From Asterias rubens (Eukaryota; Echinodermata; Asteroidea; Forcipulatida; Asteriidae): a stretch of 64,000 nucleotides of DNA. The notes beneath the pieces were generated by a model. The model saw only the letters and a list, made by a program, of their open reading frames with translations, ran no database searches and was not told the DNA's origin. A program made the translations under genes and the position numbers. Shown here in pieces: positions 45,701-58,900 of this stretch. Numbering within the stretch: the first letter of the stretch is position 1; every line of letters begins with the position of its first letter. Location: the NCBI RefSeq assembly GCF_902459465.1, contig NC_047071.1, forward strand, positions 13,722,385 through 13,786,384, written 5' to 3'.

Positions 45701-48700
45701 ACAACGAACCCGGCAGGACGCTTTATCAACTTGACTTGATGTTTATCTTTCGAACTGATTTATATCTGAACTGTTTATTTTTAAGAATTATTTGGGGCAT
45801 TTGTGTGTGTTTTTTTAACTTAGGAATGTACATGTAGTTTTGTAGGTATTTATTATTTTTTTAATTTTAAGCTTTGAACCATGTGTAGGGCCTAGCCTAG
45901 TGTAAATGTAGTCTTTTTACCATTTACACATGTAGTTGTTTCACTGGTAGACTAAGAGTGAAGTGTGAAGTCTTTTGAAAAATCTCAGTCGTTAAAATGA
46001 CAGAAATGTACAATTCTCAGTTTGACGTGTTTGTTTTGGGAGTCATTCTCTTTATGAGCAATGAACTTTTTAATAATAAATTAAGCTTGTAGAGTTTTCT
46101 TTATAATTATCTTGAGCTGGGAACAATTTCGTCCGGCGATTTTGTTTTGTGCACACCGAATGCCAATACTGAGTTTGCAAATCACGATTTGTGTAATGGA
46201 GCTCTATGATATGGTAGCAACTGATACTTGGTGGATGATTTTGCTCTGCTACACAAGGGACATTGTTTCCCCGTTGAGACTAAAAATGCCCAGTTTGCTC
46301 AATGATTGTTTTTATGTCAATGCTGCTGGTAATTGGTAATTTCTTAAAATAATTATTAGCATAAAACCTTACTTGGTGACAAGTAATGGGGAGAGGTTGG
46401 TGGTGTAAAACATTGTGAGAAACAACTCCCTCTGAAGTGACATGGTTTTCGATAAAGAATTGATTTTCCACAAATTTGATTTTGAGACCTTAGATTTAGA
46501 ACTTGAGGTCTCGAAATCAACCATCTAAACGCACACAACTTCGTGTGACGAGGGTATTTTTTCTTTCATTATTATCTCGCAACTTCGACGACCGATTGAG
46601 CTGGAATTTTCACAGGTTTGTTATTTTATGCATATGTTGAGATACACCAAGTGAGAAGACTGGTCTTTGACAATTAATTACCAAGTGTCCACTGTCTTTA
46701 ACTAGTTTGTCCAATAAGTAGGCCGATATCCCAACTATGTCAGTCTATGCACGGACCCTGTTGGTGTACACATGTACACACCCCTATGGTATACACATGT
46801 TTACCCAACGTTTCTGTACACTTTAGAGAGGTGTTTTTGTTAGTTTGACTTCTTTGACATTTTGGGTGCAAGTGTTAACACAATATAGCACTGCTTTTCC
46901 GTGTAATGATTGAGTCACGTTCAAAACTACACCACTGGAGAACAAAGTAATTGAACCAGATATTTTAGATCAAAGGTCTCCAATATAGGTATAGTTTTCA
47001 ATGGCTTTTCCTGGCTTAAACAAATAACTTTTGAATCAGGAATGAAATTGACAATCTTGGCCAGCTGTTTTTTCTGTATTCTTATTTTGTTTATTTATTA
47101 TAAACATATCCTTGCCCAATAGTAGTAGTTAGGCCATATCCCCAAGTTTTCCTGCCACATCTAAAAACTTAATTTTGACTTTCAGTTAAAGTTTTCCTCC
47201 CACATCTAAAAACTGAATTTTGACTTTCAGTTATTTCTTTTGACCTTCCCACCCACCCACCCATAATTTTGAGGACTTAAATGTATAATAGGCCTAAATA
47301 TTCACAAAATGGACAGTGAACAAATGATTTGGTAATTTTATTCAAAACATTGTCCTGACTAGAAGAATTTGAGCATATAATTTACATTAAACTTTGTGTG
47401 GTTTACTATCACACACTGTACAACCATGGGATTTGACATTTCAAACTCTACCTCCAAGGTTTGACATTGGCTAGAGGGTGTGTGACTAAAATACAAGAAG
47501 ATAACAACTACATCTAGGTAATATAGCATAATTAAAATAAAATAAAATTATCTTTGGTTCAAAGTACTGACTAAGTGGTTACATTACCCTTAATAATGGC
47601 TTACATTACAAAATTGATCAAACTATTGGGTCCTGTTATTCAAGAAGTCCTGGAGTAAGAATCTGATATGAATTTACAAAACATTTTGTGGGTCTTGTAT
47701 CTATCACAAATTGTACAAACCATGGTTTTGACATTTATTCTGCCAAGGTTTTACATTGGCTAGGTGGGCGTGTGGGTGCGGTGTAGAAATAATAACACCA
47801 TTGAAAACAGGCCTACCCTGTCCAGTAGGTGTGTACGTAGTCTAACACTGGCTGTCGCTGACGTGTATGGAATGTCAACAAGATCTCAATTTTTCAGCAT
47901 TCCTGAAGTTTCTATCATGAAAAGATTGATTTGTCCCGAAGAATGACCAAAATAAACATTGCAGTCATATTCTTTGTTACACGTCTCTACATTCTCTGAC
48001 AGGATTATCATAAAGTAACTCCCTAGGCAAATTATAATTTTGATTTTAGAATGTAGTCGTGTAGCGTGTCCTTCAATGGACGAGGATTTGACTGCGACTT
48101 TATTGTTATCAAGACATAGTTTAGTCTGAAGTCGAGCAAGGTGTCTGAGCAAGGGACTCGTGCTCTATAGCCTAGGGGAACATGATCACTGATATACACA
48201 GGATAGGCCTAGACATGTTACCTTATCGCTTCTTGTTTAGAATTTAGGCAACGTTTTTAAAAAGTCAAATGCACTGGACACTACTAAAAAGTAGTTGGTA
48301 CAACAACTACTGGAAATAATATTGTTAGCTAAGCGTAAAAACTTATTTGGTAATGAGCAATGGAGAGCTATTGATGAGTATAAATTTAAAACCTTGTGAG
48401 AAACGGCTCCCTCTAAAGAAATATAGTTCTTGAGAAAGAGGTAATTTCGCACTCAAAAATAAGAGACTTCAGCTGAAGCCTTTTATTATGCATCTGAAAG
48501 CACACAAACTTGTGCAACAAGGGTGTGTTTTTTTCCTTTATTATTATCTTGCAAATTCGGTGACCAATTGAGCCACTGTTTTAACATGTTGTTGTTTCAT
48601 GCATATGTTTGTTGGGATACACCAAGTGAGAATTAAAGCCTTTGACAATTACCAAACAATTTCCATTGTCTTTACTAATGAAGTTTTTATGCTAACAATT

Positions 48701-51700
48701 GTGTGATTAATTACCAATAATAGTGTCCATTGCCTAGAGGCCGCTTGCTTTTTTGTTTGTTTGTTTGTTTTTATTGTTTTATTTTTATTTTTTATAAATT
48801 AAAAAGGTACATTTTTATCGATCCTTGGCGAAACAAATAAATGTTAAAATTAGCATGATTCTAGCAATGTCTTGAAAAATGTGTCGGCATCCTTTTTTTT
48901 GGAAGAAAAGAAAAGGAAAAGGGCCTTCTTCCTCCTTTCTTTTTTTCAAAAGGCAGGGCGCTAAACATGTTTTTGTTTTTATTTGGCCTTACATGAATAC
49001 ACACAATTCCTTATAGTCTTGAGCAAGATTTCTCAATCTTTTATTTTTGTTCTTCAAGATTTTTCAATTAAAATTTTCTCTTTGTGTTCTTTTCTTCAGC
49101 ATTGGTTAGACCCCAACAAAGCAATCAGTAAACAAATCAAAAGTAAGTATTATGTGAAATATTTTGTATTGTATGGAGAGAAAAAAAATAGCTTGAATTT
49201 ATAATTTAGTTAATGTATAGGCCCATTCCACCTTTTCGAAGTACACGCTTGAAATGCTATACTTTGTAATGGAGTTTGAATTGAGTCTCACAAGTATGTT
49301 GTTTTCCTCAAAAGTGGGAATCTTTCCTCGCCTTCAACCTGAAGCCTGGTTCTTACTTCTGCGATTGCGATCGCGATATGAATTTTGACGTCACAAAATC
49401 GCATGGAATTAATCGTGTCAGTTGACTTATGGCTCATTTACTCCTGCGAAACATTCGCTGCAAAAACAGCCCTGTCAAAATTCGTATCGCATTCGCATTC
49501 GCAAGAAGTATGAATTAGGGGTGAGACCTGGGATTGATTCTCACCGGGGCACTATGTTGATGTCCCTCTCTGACTGCATGGGTTTTACCTGGAATAATTC
49601 TCTGGAGTATTCCTTCCACATCTTAAGGCCCGGTCCCACTGCAGCGATAACGAGAACGATAACGATAACGACACAAAGAGAACGCATACTATTGGTTGAA
49701 TGAGCGTGTGCGTATTCTGCATGGAGCAATTCAACCAATACAATGTGTCTCTTTGCGCCGTGATCGTTTTCGTTATCGCTGCAGTGTGACTCGGCCTTAA
49801 CACTGAAAACTCCTTCCTTGTCTTCTCTCTGTTGGTTTTTTGGCTTGTGATAAAGTTTGCTTTTCTGAGAGTCCTTGACTTCACAACCAGAATAAAAATG
49901 AAAAATAAATGAATCAAAATTATTTATGAGAAGTTATTTTTTTGAAAAACAAGAAAAGAGTTGCAAGTTCATTGGGGGTTAGAAAAGATGTGAAGCCTAA
50001 AGTCGCACTTTCTTACTCCGTCTCCTTTGTCTTCAGATGGCCCACCATATATGCTGTATTTTGGCGTCAAATTCTACATGGAGAATCCCTGTAAGCTGAA
50101 GGAGGAGGTGACAAGGTACCAGTTCTTTCTACAGCTTAGGATGGACATGCTGCAAGGACGGTTACCATGTTCATTTCATGCTGCAGCAGAGCTTTGTGCT
50201 TATTCTACTCAGTGTAAGTGTTCATTAATGTAATTTTGGTCAGTTTAAAGAGTTTGGATACTTTTTGTACGACCCAAAAGATTTACATTAAACTAACACG
50301 GTTTGAAGTGATGATGGTACCTTAAAATATTACTTGCTGAGGTGCTGTAGTTTTTTAGAAATGAGTAAAACAATGTTACGAACATAACTTTAGAGGAGAT
50401 ACAATTTTTTATCAAATATAACTTCTTCTTTTTTTGGGGGGTGGGGAGATCAATACATGTATCCTTACTTTTGTTATTTAAAAGGCGGCCCATTCCCTAC
50501 AAAGGAAGCAGACGGTGATGCTAAACATGTTTTTATTTTAGTTTGGCCTAATGGAATCTATTCTTTAAATTATAACAAATTACAGGTATTGAATTCTGGA
50601 CGTTTCTTTATACACAATTCAAATGCCAAGTCAATTTGTGTTTTGTTAAAGTCAACTCTCAAGTCCCATTAAACGCATGCCAGCCATTGTATTATCCAAT
50701 CTATTCATTCCACTGTTGTTATTTTCCGTTATGCTCTTTCAAATCACCCATCATCTTTGGCTGAGAAAAGTCAACATCAAGACTGTTGTTCTATACATCC
50801 AATCAAATAAAAAGGGAAACCGGAAAAATGCCAATGGGGTCATCGTTGTGAAGACGAAATGGCGCCGGCGGCAACAATTCTAAACCTGGATGAATAAGGT
50901 GTAAAGTTACAAGGATGTCAATGTGTTGATAAAAAGAGTGACCAGTGGTTTATTTAATGGTCTCCTGAAAATGACTAGAGCAAGCTAGTCGAAATGTTGA
51001 GACAAATTAAGAACTCACTTAGCGGTAAATGAAGTTAATAACGATCCACTAAAAGCTAAAGAAGTAGTCCTGGATGAGTTTCTACCTTTCACCCGAGTAG
51101 TAGTTAAAAATTAGGATAGTTCCCTTCAGAACTGAGAAGTCTCCCGAATTCCGAAAAAATCTATATAAAAATCTATGCAAAATTGCTATAGATTATACAT
51201 GTAGGCCCTATAAAAAGGAAACAGATCTCCACAATATGTTTTAGTCCCAATGCCTCCCTACAGTATTGTTCAATTGTTGACTTGAAGGGGCAGCTCTTTA
51301 TGATCTTCCCATATGCTGTAGCTTTCAAGTACCTTTTTAACCTCGAAAAAAGGACTAGCCCGGGTACTTGAACTGTACCCAAAGTCCAACAAGTACTGAA
51401 CAAACCTGCCCCTCCTAAAAAATACCTCTGCCTCCAGAGAGTCTAAGGTTCGTTATGTATCATCAGAAATGAATGAACATTAGGCATTAAAGGGTTTGTG
51501 TACTTTTTGTAGGACACAAAACACAATATCCACAGATTTACATTCAACTTACCGGTTTGAAGATAATGATGGTAGAAAGTTTACCTTAAAATATTACTTG
51601 CTGAGGTGCTGTAGGTTTTGCGAACAATTTGTACAACAATGTCACAAGCATATATTTAAGCATACTGTACTGGATGGGCTCAAAAGAGATTTCCACATGG

Positions 51701-52942
51701 TGCTATTGCAAAGTCTCACCTTGGCCCATCCTGCTTAAGCACACAAAGTTGCTGAGCGCAACAAAATTATGCTTACCATATTATGGTTACCAGCCAAACT
51801 ACCATGTCACATGTATAATTTGTGACTGGTACCCTGCTCATTTCTGCTTAGCAGACAGTTGTTAAGCAATATTTTCTGCTTTTAAGTATGAAATTGGGCC
51901 CAAGTAGTACTCCCACAATGCAACATTTCAAATCCTATCATAAGACCTGTAATAGGTTTGGTGGGTACCAGGTACAAAACAAGATTGTATTACAATCCAC
52001 AATTCTATCTGAACTTCCAGCAGGGGATCATCAGTATAATTGCGCGAGTAAACATTGACTGCAAACCAACTACCTGGGCTTATCTATTGACATAAGAGAT
52101 ACTGGTATCAGAGTTAAGGCTGCTGAGGTTTTTTCCTGATGAATGATATGAGTGCTCACTGCTGAGATGTGAATGCAAAAAAAGATGTTTAGTGTCCTAC
52201 CTTTTTGAAAAAAAGGAATGATTTTTTTTTTTTTTTTTTTTTTTTCACAAGTTGGTCGGGTGACACATTTCTAAAGACAACTGACTGGGCTGTTTTACAA
52301 AATTAATTTGTTTCATCTTTGATTGTTCAAATTTATATAATATATCTATCTTTAAATGAAAACAAAAAAAGGAGGCGGTCTGTAGAAAGGAAGCGAGCAG
52401 GGACGCTTAACATAATTTATTTTTGGCTAAACCTCAAAGTTTCTGCAAACAGAGTTTAGGATCCATTGTTTGGCACAATGGCCTTTGTACATCACATTCA
52501 TATAAAATGTAAATATTGTTCATTTTGAGACTCACTGAAAATCTGAACTCTGAGGTTTGCACGATACAACCCCCTAGATAAGGGCTAATGAGCTTGGCAA
52601 ATTTGTTGTCTGAATGCCACAAGTGTTTCTATTGACTACTATACACTGGAGTATGAACTTATTTTATGTGATAAGAGTAATACTAATAATAGACTTGTTG
52701 GGCATGGGAGGGCGCCATTTTTCATATGTCTTCTCTACTGGTACTGTCTTTTTCTACTCTGAATGACTTGTATAGGCTTGTGTATTATGCTTGTTTATGA
52801 CTTGCTCTCCATGTACTCATGTACTTGCAAGGGTTTCTCTTAACCTTTTTTTTGTACCCACATGCCGAACGAGTGAACCAACATTTTGGGTCTCCTGCAA
52901 GTTTTTTTCACTAGCAAACATTAAACAATGCATGCACTTTAA

Positions 52943-52973
<31 letters not shown>

Positions 52974-55900
52974 TAAACAATATTGCATTTTTGGACGATC
53001 TTATCACCTAATTTCTGCTCTGAATTATACTGTTTTACACCAATAACCATTTCTATGAATTAGCGTCTACGCGATTAAAGCCATTTTGAGATATGGTGGA
53101 CACGTTAGGCCTATACTGTAACACTATTTATTTGGTTTGGGCAAATTCGTTTGTATATACACCCAAATTCTTCAGTGCACTTCTACTTATAGTGTCGACC
53201 AATTCTCAAAAAGACTTCTTTTGCAATGAAATCTTTGTGCAGTCGACTGAGAAACCTCAAGTAGACCTATACATTTATTTTTAGTACACCATTGTGTGTG
53301 GAATGAAAAGAATTGTGACCACCACCATGTGAAAGAGGTCTTACGTCTATAGATGAGAACAAAATTATAAAAATAGCACCAGGGCCATGTGGGTGGGTTT
53401 TCTTTTGGGTTTGCTTATAAAAACATTGATTCATTGACTAATATGACTGACTGTTATTTCAGCCAACTTTTCAAGATTTCAGTATAATATATTAATCAGC
53501 CATTATTAATTCAAGTTTGCGTTTCAAAGTGTCCTAGATGAATGATATAGATTATATTCTGGACAAGATCCTTTCTTATTCGCTGGTGATGTCACAAGCA
53601 AAAACATCTCCCCCTCACTGAGGTCAAAAGAAGGCCTACATGTATCATTGGCGTGTTATGGCCGAGCGGTGAAGAGCATCGGACTCAAGCTCTGGTGTTT
53701 CTGATCAGCAGAGTGTGGGTTTCGAGTCCGAGTCAGGACACCTGTGTCCTTCAAGCCACAATGCTTCGACCTTCGAATGAGACGTAAAGCCGTTGGTCCC
53801 GTGTGTTGTGTCGACGCACGTAAAAGAACCCAGTGCACTTATCATAAAAGAGAAAGGGGTTTACCCCAGTCCTGGGTTTGATTGGCAGCAATATTGCACC
53901 ACAGCACCCTGTAAGCCATATTAAACATGATGCTATGTAATGGGAGTAGGTCTCATACTTTAAACGTAGTCCCACATATCATACCTTGCAGGAAAATACT
54001 ATGTTAAAGTGCTTTGAGCATCACTGAGTGACGGACATGCGCACCGAATAATTTATTATTTTTATTAATATTTGCGTTGATCATTTACAGCTGAGCTTGG
54101 TGATTACGACCCAGCGAGGCATTCAGATGGTTACATCTCTGAGTTCCGTTTCATCCCTAGTCAAACGCCGGAACTGGAGCAACATATCACGGAGCTACAT
54201 AAAAAACTCAAGTGAGTATAGTTTTTAAGCCCTTTTCACTTGAGAGAACTTTACTATATTGCGCCTGCGCAAATATTATGCCACAATGCATCTAGGGAAT
54301 TAAAAATCATTCCCGACTTGTGTCAAACTTGAGTCGTGACTAGTCACAAGAAGTAAGTCGGACCCCGGCTCGGAGCACTAAAAGTATAGCTCTATAAGCA
54401 CAACAAAATTTTGCTTACTAGAATGAGGTTACAAACTGGGCCCAATTTCATAAAGCCTGTAAGCACATAAATTTGCGAAGCACCAAAAAGAGTTGATAAC
54501 ATAAACAGGTAACCAGCCACAATTCCATTCAGGTTACATTGTTGTGACTGGTGCCCCACTCAATTTTTGCTAAGCAAAGGAATTCCTTAGCGGTATCATC
54601 TGCTTAATAGTTATATGAAATTGGGCCCAGGTGTCTAGGGCCCAATTTTATGGCTCTGCTTACCGTAAGCACAGAATCGGCGCTTACAGAAGCAGGAAAT
54701 TCTGTGCGTACGACAAGCGTATTTCACGGGTTATCAGCGAACTTTTGCTTCAGCGCACGCGTTACTAGGCATTCTACGCTTACAAGGCTAGCACAGAAAT
54801 TCAGCGCTTGCATGTAAGCAGGGAATCGTGATGGTAAGCGCAGAATTCGGTGGTTAGCAGAACCATGAAATTGGGCCCTGTTTATTTTTGCTGTGCAAGA
54901 AAATTGTGAACCAGCCATTTCTGCAGCTCTGAAATTTGGCTGTGAACTGAAGTACAGAACCTTATAATGTCACCCCATGAGGACACCTGCAGTCTGTAAC
55001 AGTAACTCAATTATAGTATCTCTGCCATTCCCAGCCCACAGGGAATACCCAACTGGTCTTATAGCTCTAAACCTACTGGCAATGTTTAATTATCATCAAA
55101 CACCTGCTGGTTTTTTAAGTGTTATTACATTGGCTGATGTTTCCCTAGAGGGGAATTATGGTGGTTACATCCTCACAGGTGTGTCTTGTTAAATAAGTTT
55201 AATAGGTCTAAATGGCCTTGCGTTTATAGACCACCTAATCATTCAACAAGCTTGATGTGATTCTCTCTATGTAGTGATGAAGCATACCACTCAATGCATG
55301 GCCAACCACATGCAATATTCTACCTCAATGGTTTAGACATAGAGAAAGGAACAGGTTTTTCTAATTCTACCTCCATGGTTTAAGTAAGGGCACTCACCTA
55401 CTAGATATTATCATGGGAACCTTTCTGAACTTAAAACATTTTCATGTAATACACACAGCCAATGATACACAGCCAGGATTTGTTGAAAACTATTCGTTCA
55501 TAAACTGTTGAAACTGATTACATTTTATAAATAAGACCATGCCACACCATGCATTAACCAACAACTATTTTTACCGCCTATATATCAGCTGCACTCATAA
55601 CCTTACTTCTTTGCCACAGGCGACTTTAGTCACTCTTCCTTATTGGCGATTTAAGTCAACTGCACTCTTCCTTACTGGTGACTTACGTCAGGTGCACTCA
55701 TGTAGGCCTACAGTATACCGTAATAATTAATATCAAACCAACTTGCGATAAACAAAATACATTGATGAAGAAATAGCAGATCGGACTTTATGAATGATGA
55801 GACTTTGTTGAGGTTTTTTTCAGTCAGCAGTGCTGAGACCAACGGTGATAAATAAAAGCTCTCTTCATGCTGTTCTTGTAGGGGTTTGTCGCCGTCTAAA

Positions 55901-58900
55901 GCCGAGCTAAGTTTTCTTGAGCGTGCACGATGGCTAGACATGTATGGAGTGGATCTTCATCCAGTACTAGGAGAGAATAACGTAGAGTTCTTCCTGGGTC
56001 TGACACCAACGGGCGTGGTGGTCTACAAGAGTAAGACAAAAGTGGCTCGCTACTATTGGTAAGATTTAATATTATATATTATCAAAGTCTTATATAGCGC
56101 ACGTATCTACCAAACAAGGTACTCAAGGTGCTGAGTATACATACAAACTTCAAGAAAGATAGGTTATTGCAGATATGAATTCTGAGACCCAATTATGTAG
56201 CACCTTATAAGGGTTTAAAAGGAGCTACGGCGCATACAGCAGCCACAGCCAGGAACACTGGGGCAAACCCCTTCTCTTTTCGATAAGTGCACTGGGTTCT
56301 TTTACATGTGTTACACAACACATGAAACCAACGGCTTTACGTCCCATCTGAAGGATGAAGCAATGGTTAAGTGTCTTGCTCAAGGACACAAGTGTCACGG
56401 CTGGGGATTCGAACCCACACTCTGCTGATCAGAAACACCAGAGTTTGAATTCGTGCTCTTAACCGCTCGGCCACGACACTTCCACAACATTTGTCACGAC
56501 ATTTGTCCTTATTGGTGTCAAATTTTTCCTTCTCTCTATAGATGGATTGCTCTTAGTCGGCATCGATCGCCATATTTGATGATAAAAGACGGAAAAGGGC
56601 ACGCGTGTATGCGCTGCGCACAACTCTCAAATCAGCCAATGATAGCCTTACACACGAGCACATTTCATCAAATATGGCGGCCAATGACGCTTAGTGCAAC
56701 CGGTCTGTCCATCAGTCTGCTCTATACTCTAAGGACTGCTGTAAAGGAACACGTTGCCTTGGATCGGTCGAGTTGGTCTTTGAAAAGCGTTCTGTAACTG
56801 TTGTTATAAAATGCATATGGTTAGGAAGATATTGTAAAAGTAGAATACAATGATCTACACAAATATGCCTCGAAATTGCGTGGTTTTGGTCAAATTTTTG
56901 ACTCCCATAAATGGCCGAAAGTGTTAGTTCGCGATGTAAAAGGAAAACCGTGCAATTTTGAGGGATACTTGTGTGGATCATTATATTCTACTTTTAAAGT
57001 ATCTTTCTAACCATGTGCATTTCGTAACAAACGGTTACAAACGCTTTTTATAGACCAACTCGTCCGATCCAAGGCAACGTGTTCCTTTAACTCTTTCAAT
57101 GCAAAAGTCATACATACAATCTATTTTATGTTTCCGAAAGCGTCAATATTGTACATGTATGATCTGTCTTATGTACTCAGTAGTGTCCCCAATCGCACAT
57201 GTACGACTCATAATATTATGTATAACGTGGGGCATTATCACTCTTACGAGAAATGCTATTCTTCGTTTTTGAAAGGGCAAGGGCACCCAAGATATTTTCT
57301 CCTTGGTAAAGGGCACCCTATCATTTTAAGGGAACTAAGGCAATGACCAGGGGGCATAAAGGCAAACCTTCTTTGCCTCTGTGTAGAATCAGGCCTGCAT
57401 ACATTTTATCACAACAGTACAAGTTGCCCTCTGCCAACATTTAAAGTGAAAACAAAGGCAACAGGCCTTGACCTTCTCTCTTGAAGAGGCAGGGCAATTT
57501 TCTCGTTGGTAAGGGGCAATTCAACAAGGAAAATATCGCAAAGGGCACCACGGCAAAACACAGGGCACCATGGCAATTGCTGTGGGTGGTCATGAGGCCT
57601 GAAACGGAGCAACTTGCCACTTCAAAACATGACTAAGTGTAAAGAGGTTGTTTCAGTTTTTGTATAGCAGCTTTTATAAAATATTATTTTAACCTTGAGA
57701 TTTGGAAATTAGTTTATGTTACCAAAATAACTTCTGAAACTTTCCATTCCACTCTTGTAAAAAAAAACAAAAAACTTTGCTTTCTTGACGCCTGACCTTT
57801 TAGAATCGAATCAATTATAGTGAGTCAAAGGTAAAATCTACTCCTGTGGTTTTCTTTCACTTGGTGTTTTTCTTCCTGCCATGCTTGATTATAATGCCTG
57901 GTGACTGAGGGTTTAACCAAAAATATACAAGGTTGTTAGAAATTCAGTAGAGCAGAACAAAACACCGCTGGGATTTGTATCCAAACTGCCTTCCCATGGA
58001 TACATGTAATCTTTTATAGTATTCTATAAAGCTGTGTGGATCAAATCCAGTGAGTCATAAAGTGTTGCACACCTACTACAGGGAACGATTTCACCCAGAA
58101 TTTTGCATTAGGAAGGAAATTTAAACTGAATTTATTTTGTGCACAAAGAATGCTAATATCGAGTAGCAAATCCTGATTTTTTTTTGAGTAGCAATTGAAA
58201 CATTTTGTGGTGTATTTTGCTCTGTTATACAAGGGAAATCGTTCACTGTGTATCCCGTCTTAAGCTTTCCAAGGCACTGCTTTCTCTCTGTGTAGTAGTG
58301 TAGTACAGCAGGGCTCGAAAATTAACACTGGACAGGTGCTGCAGGCTTGAGGCCAGTGATTTGTATGGTGATATTTGCAGAGTCGTAAGGGGGGGTACCC
58401 TACTAAATAAGGAGAAAAACAGAGTGTCGAGCTCATTATAATTTTGTGTTATTCCTCGAAATGTTCTATAGTAGACAAGTTTTTGAGCCCCTAAAAATTA
58501 TGGGGTACACCCGTAAGGTTTCCATCCCCTGCAGAGGTAACTTGGAGGTGGTTACCATGGTAAAAGAAACCAATTGTCCGCACTGTTTACCTGAGGGGTT
58601 TAATCCCATACAAGACTCCTATGGTTTCCCTTTTGGAGTCACTTTAGAGAACGCTCCATTTGACCCATTGAGAAGCAGTGGAGTGAAGCTGTCGTATTAG
58701 GTTGAATCACGGAGGTAGAAACGATGTTACAAAAGACTCTGGCGTTAATGAAAAGTGCAATCAACTCGAGTGTGAACATTATATACATTGGACCCTGCGT
58801 AGTAAACCAATTCTTGTATTCAGAAAGTTTGTATCTGTTCTGTCATTATGAAAGTGAAGATCAATTTGTTGGATTTTTATTAGTGGGGAATGTCTGGCCC

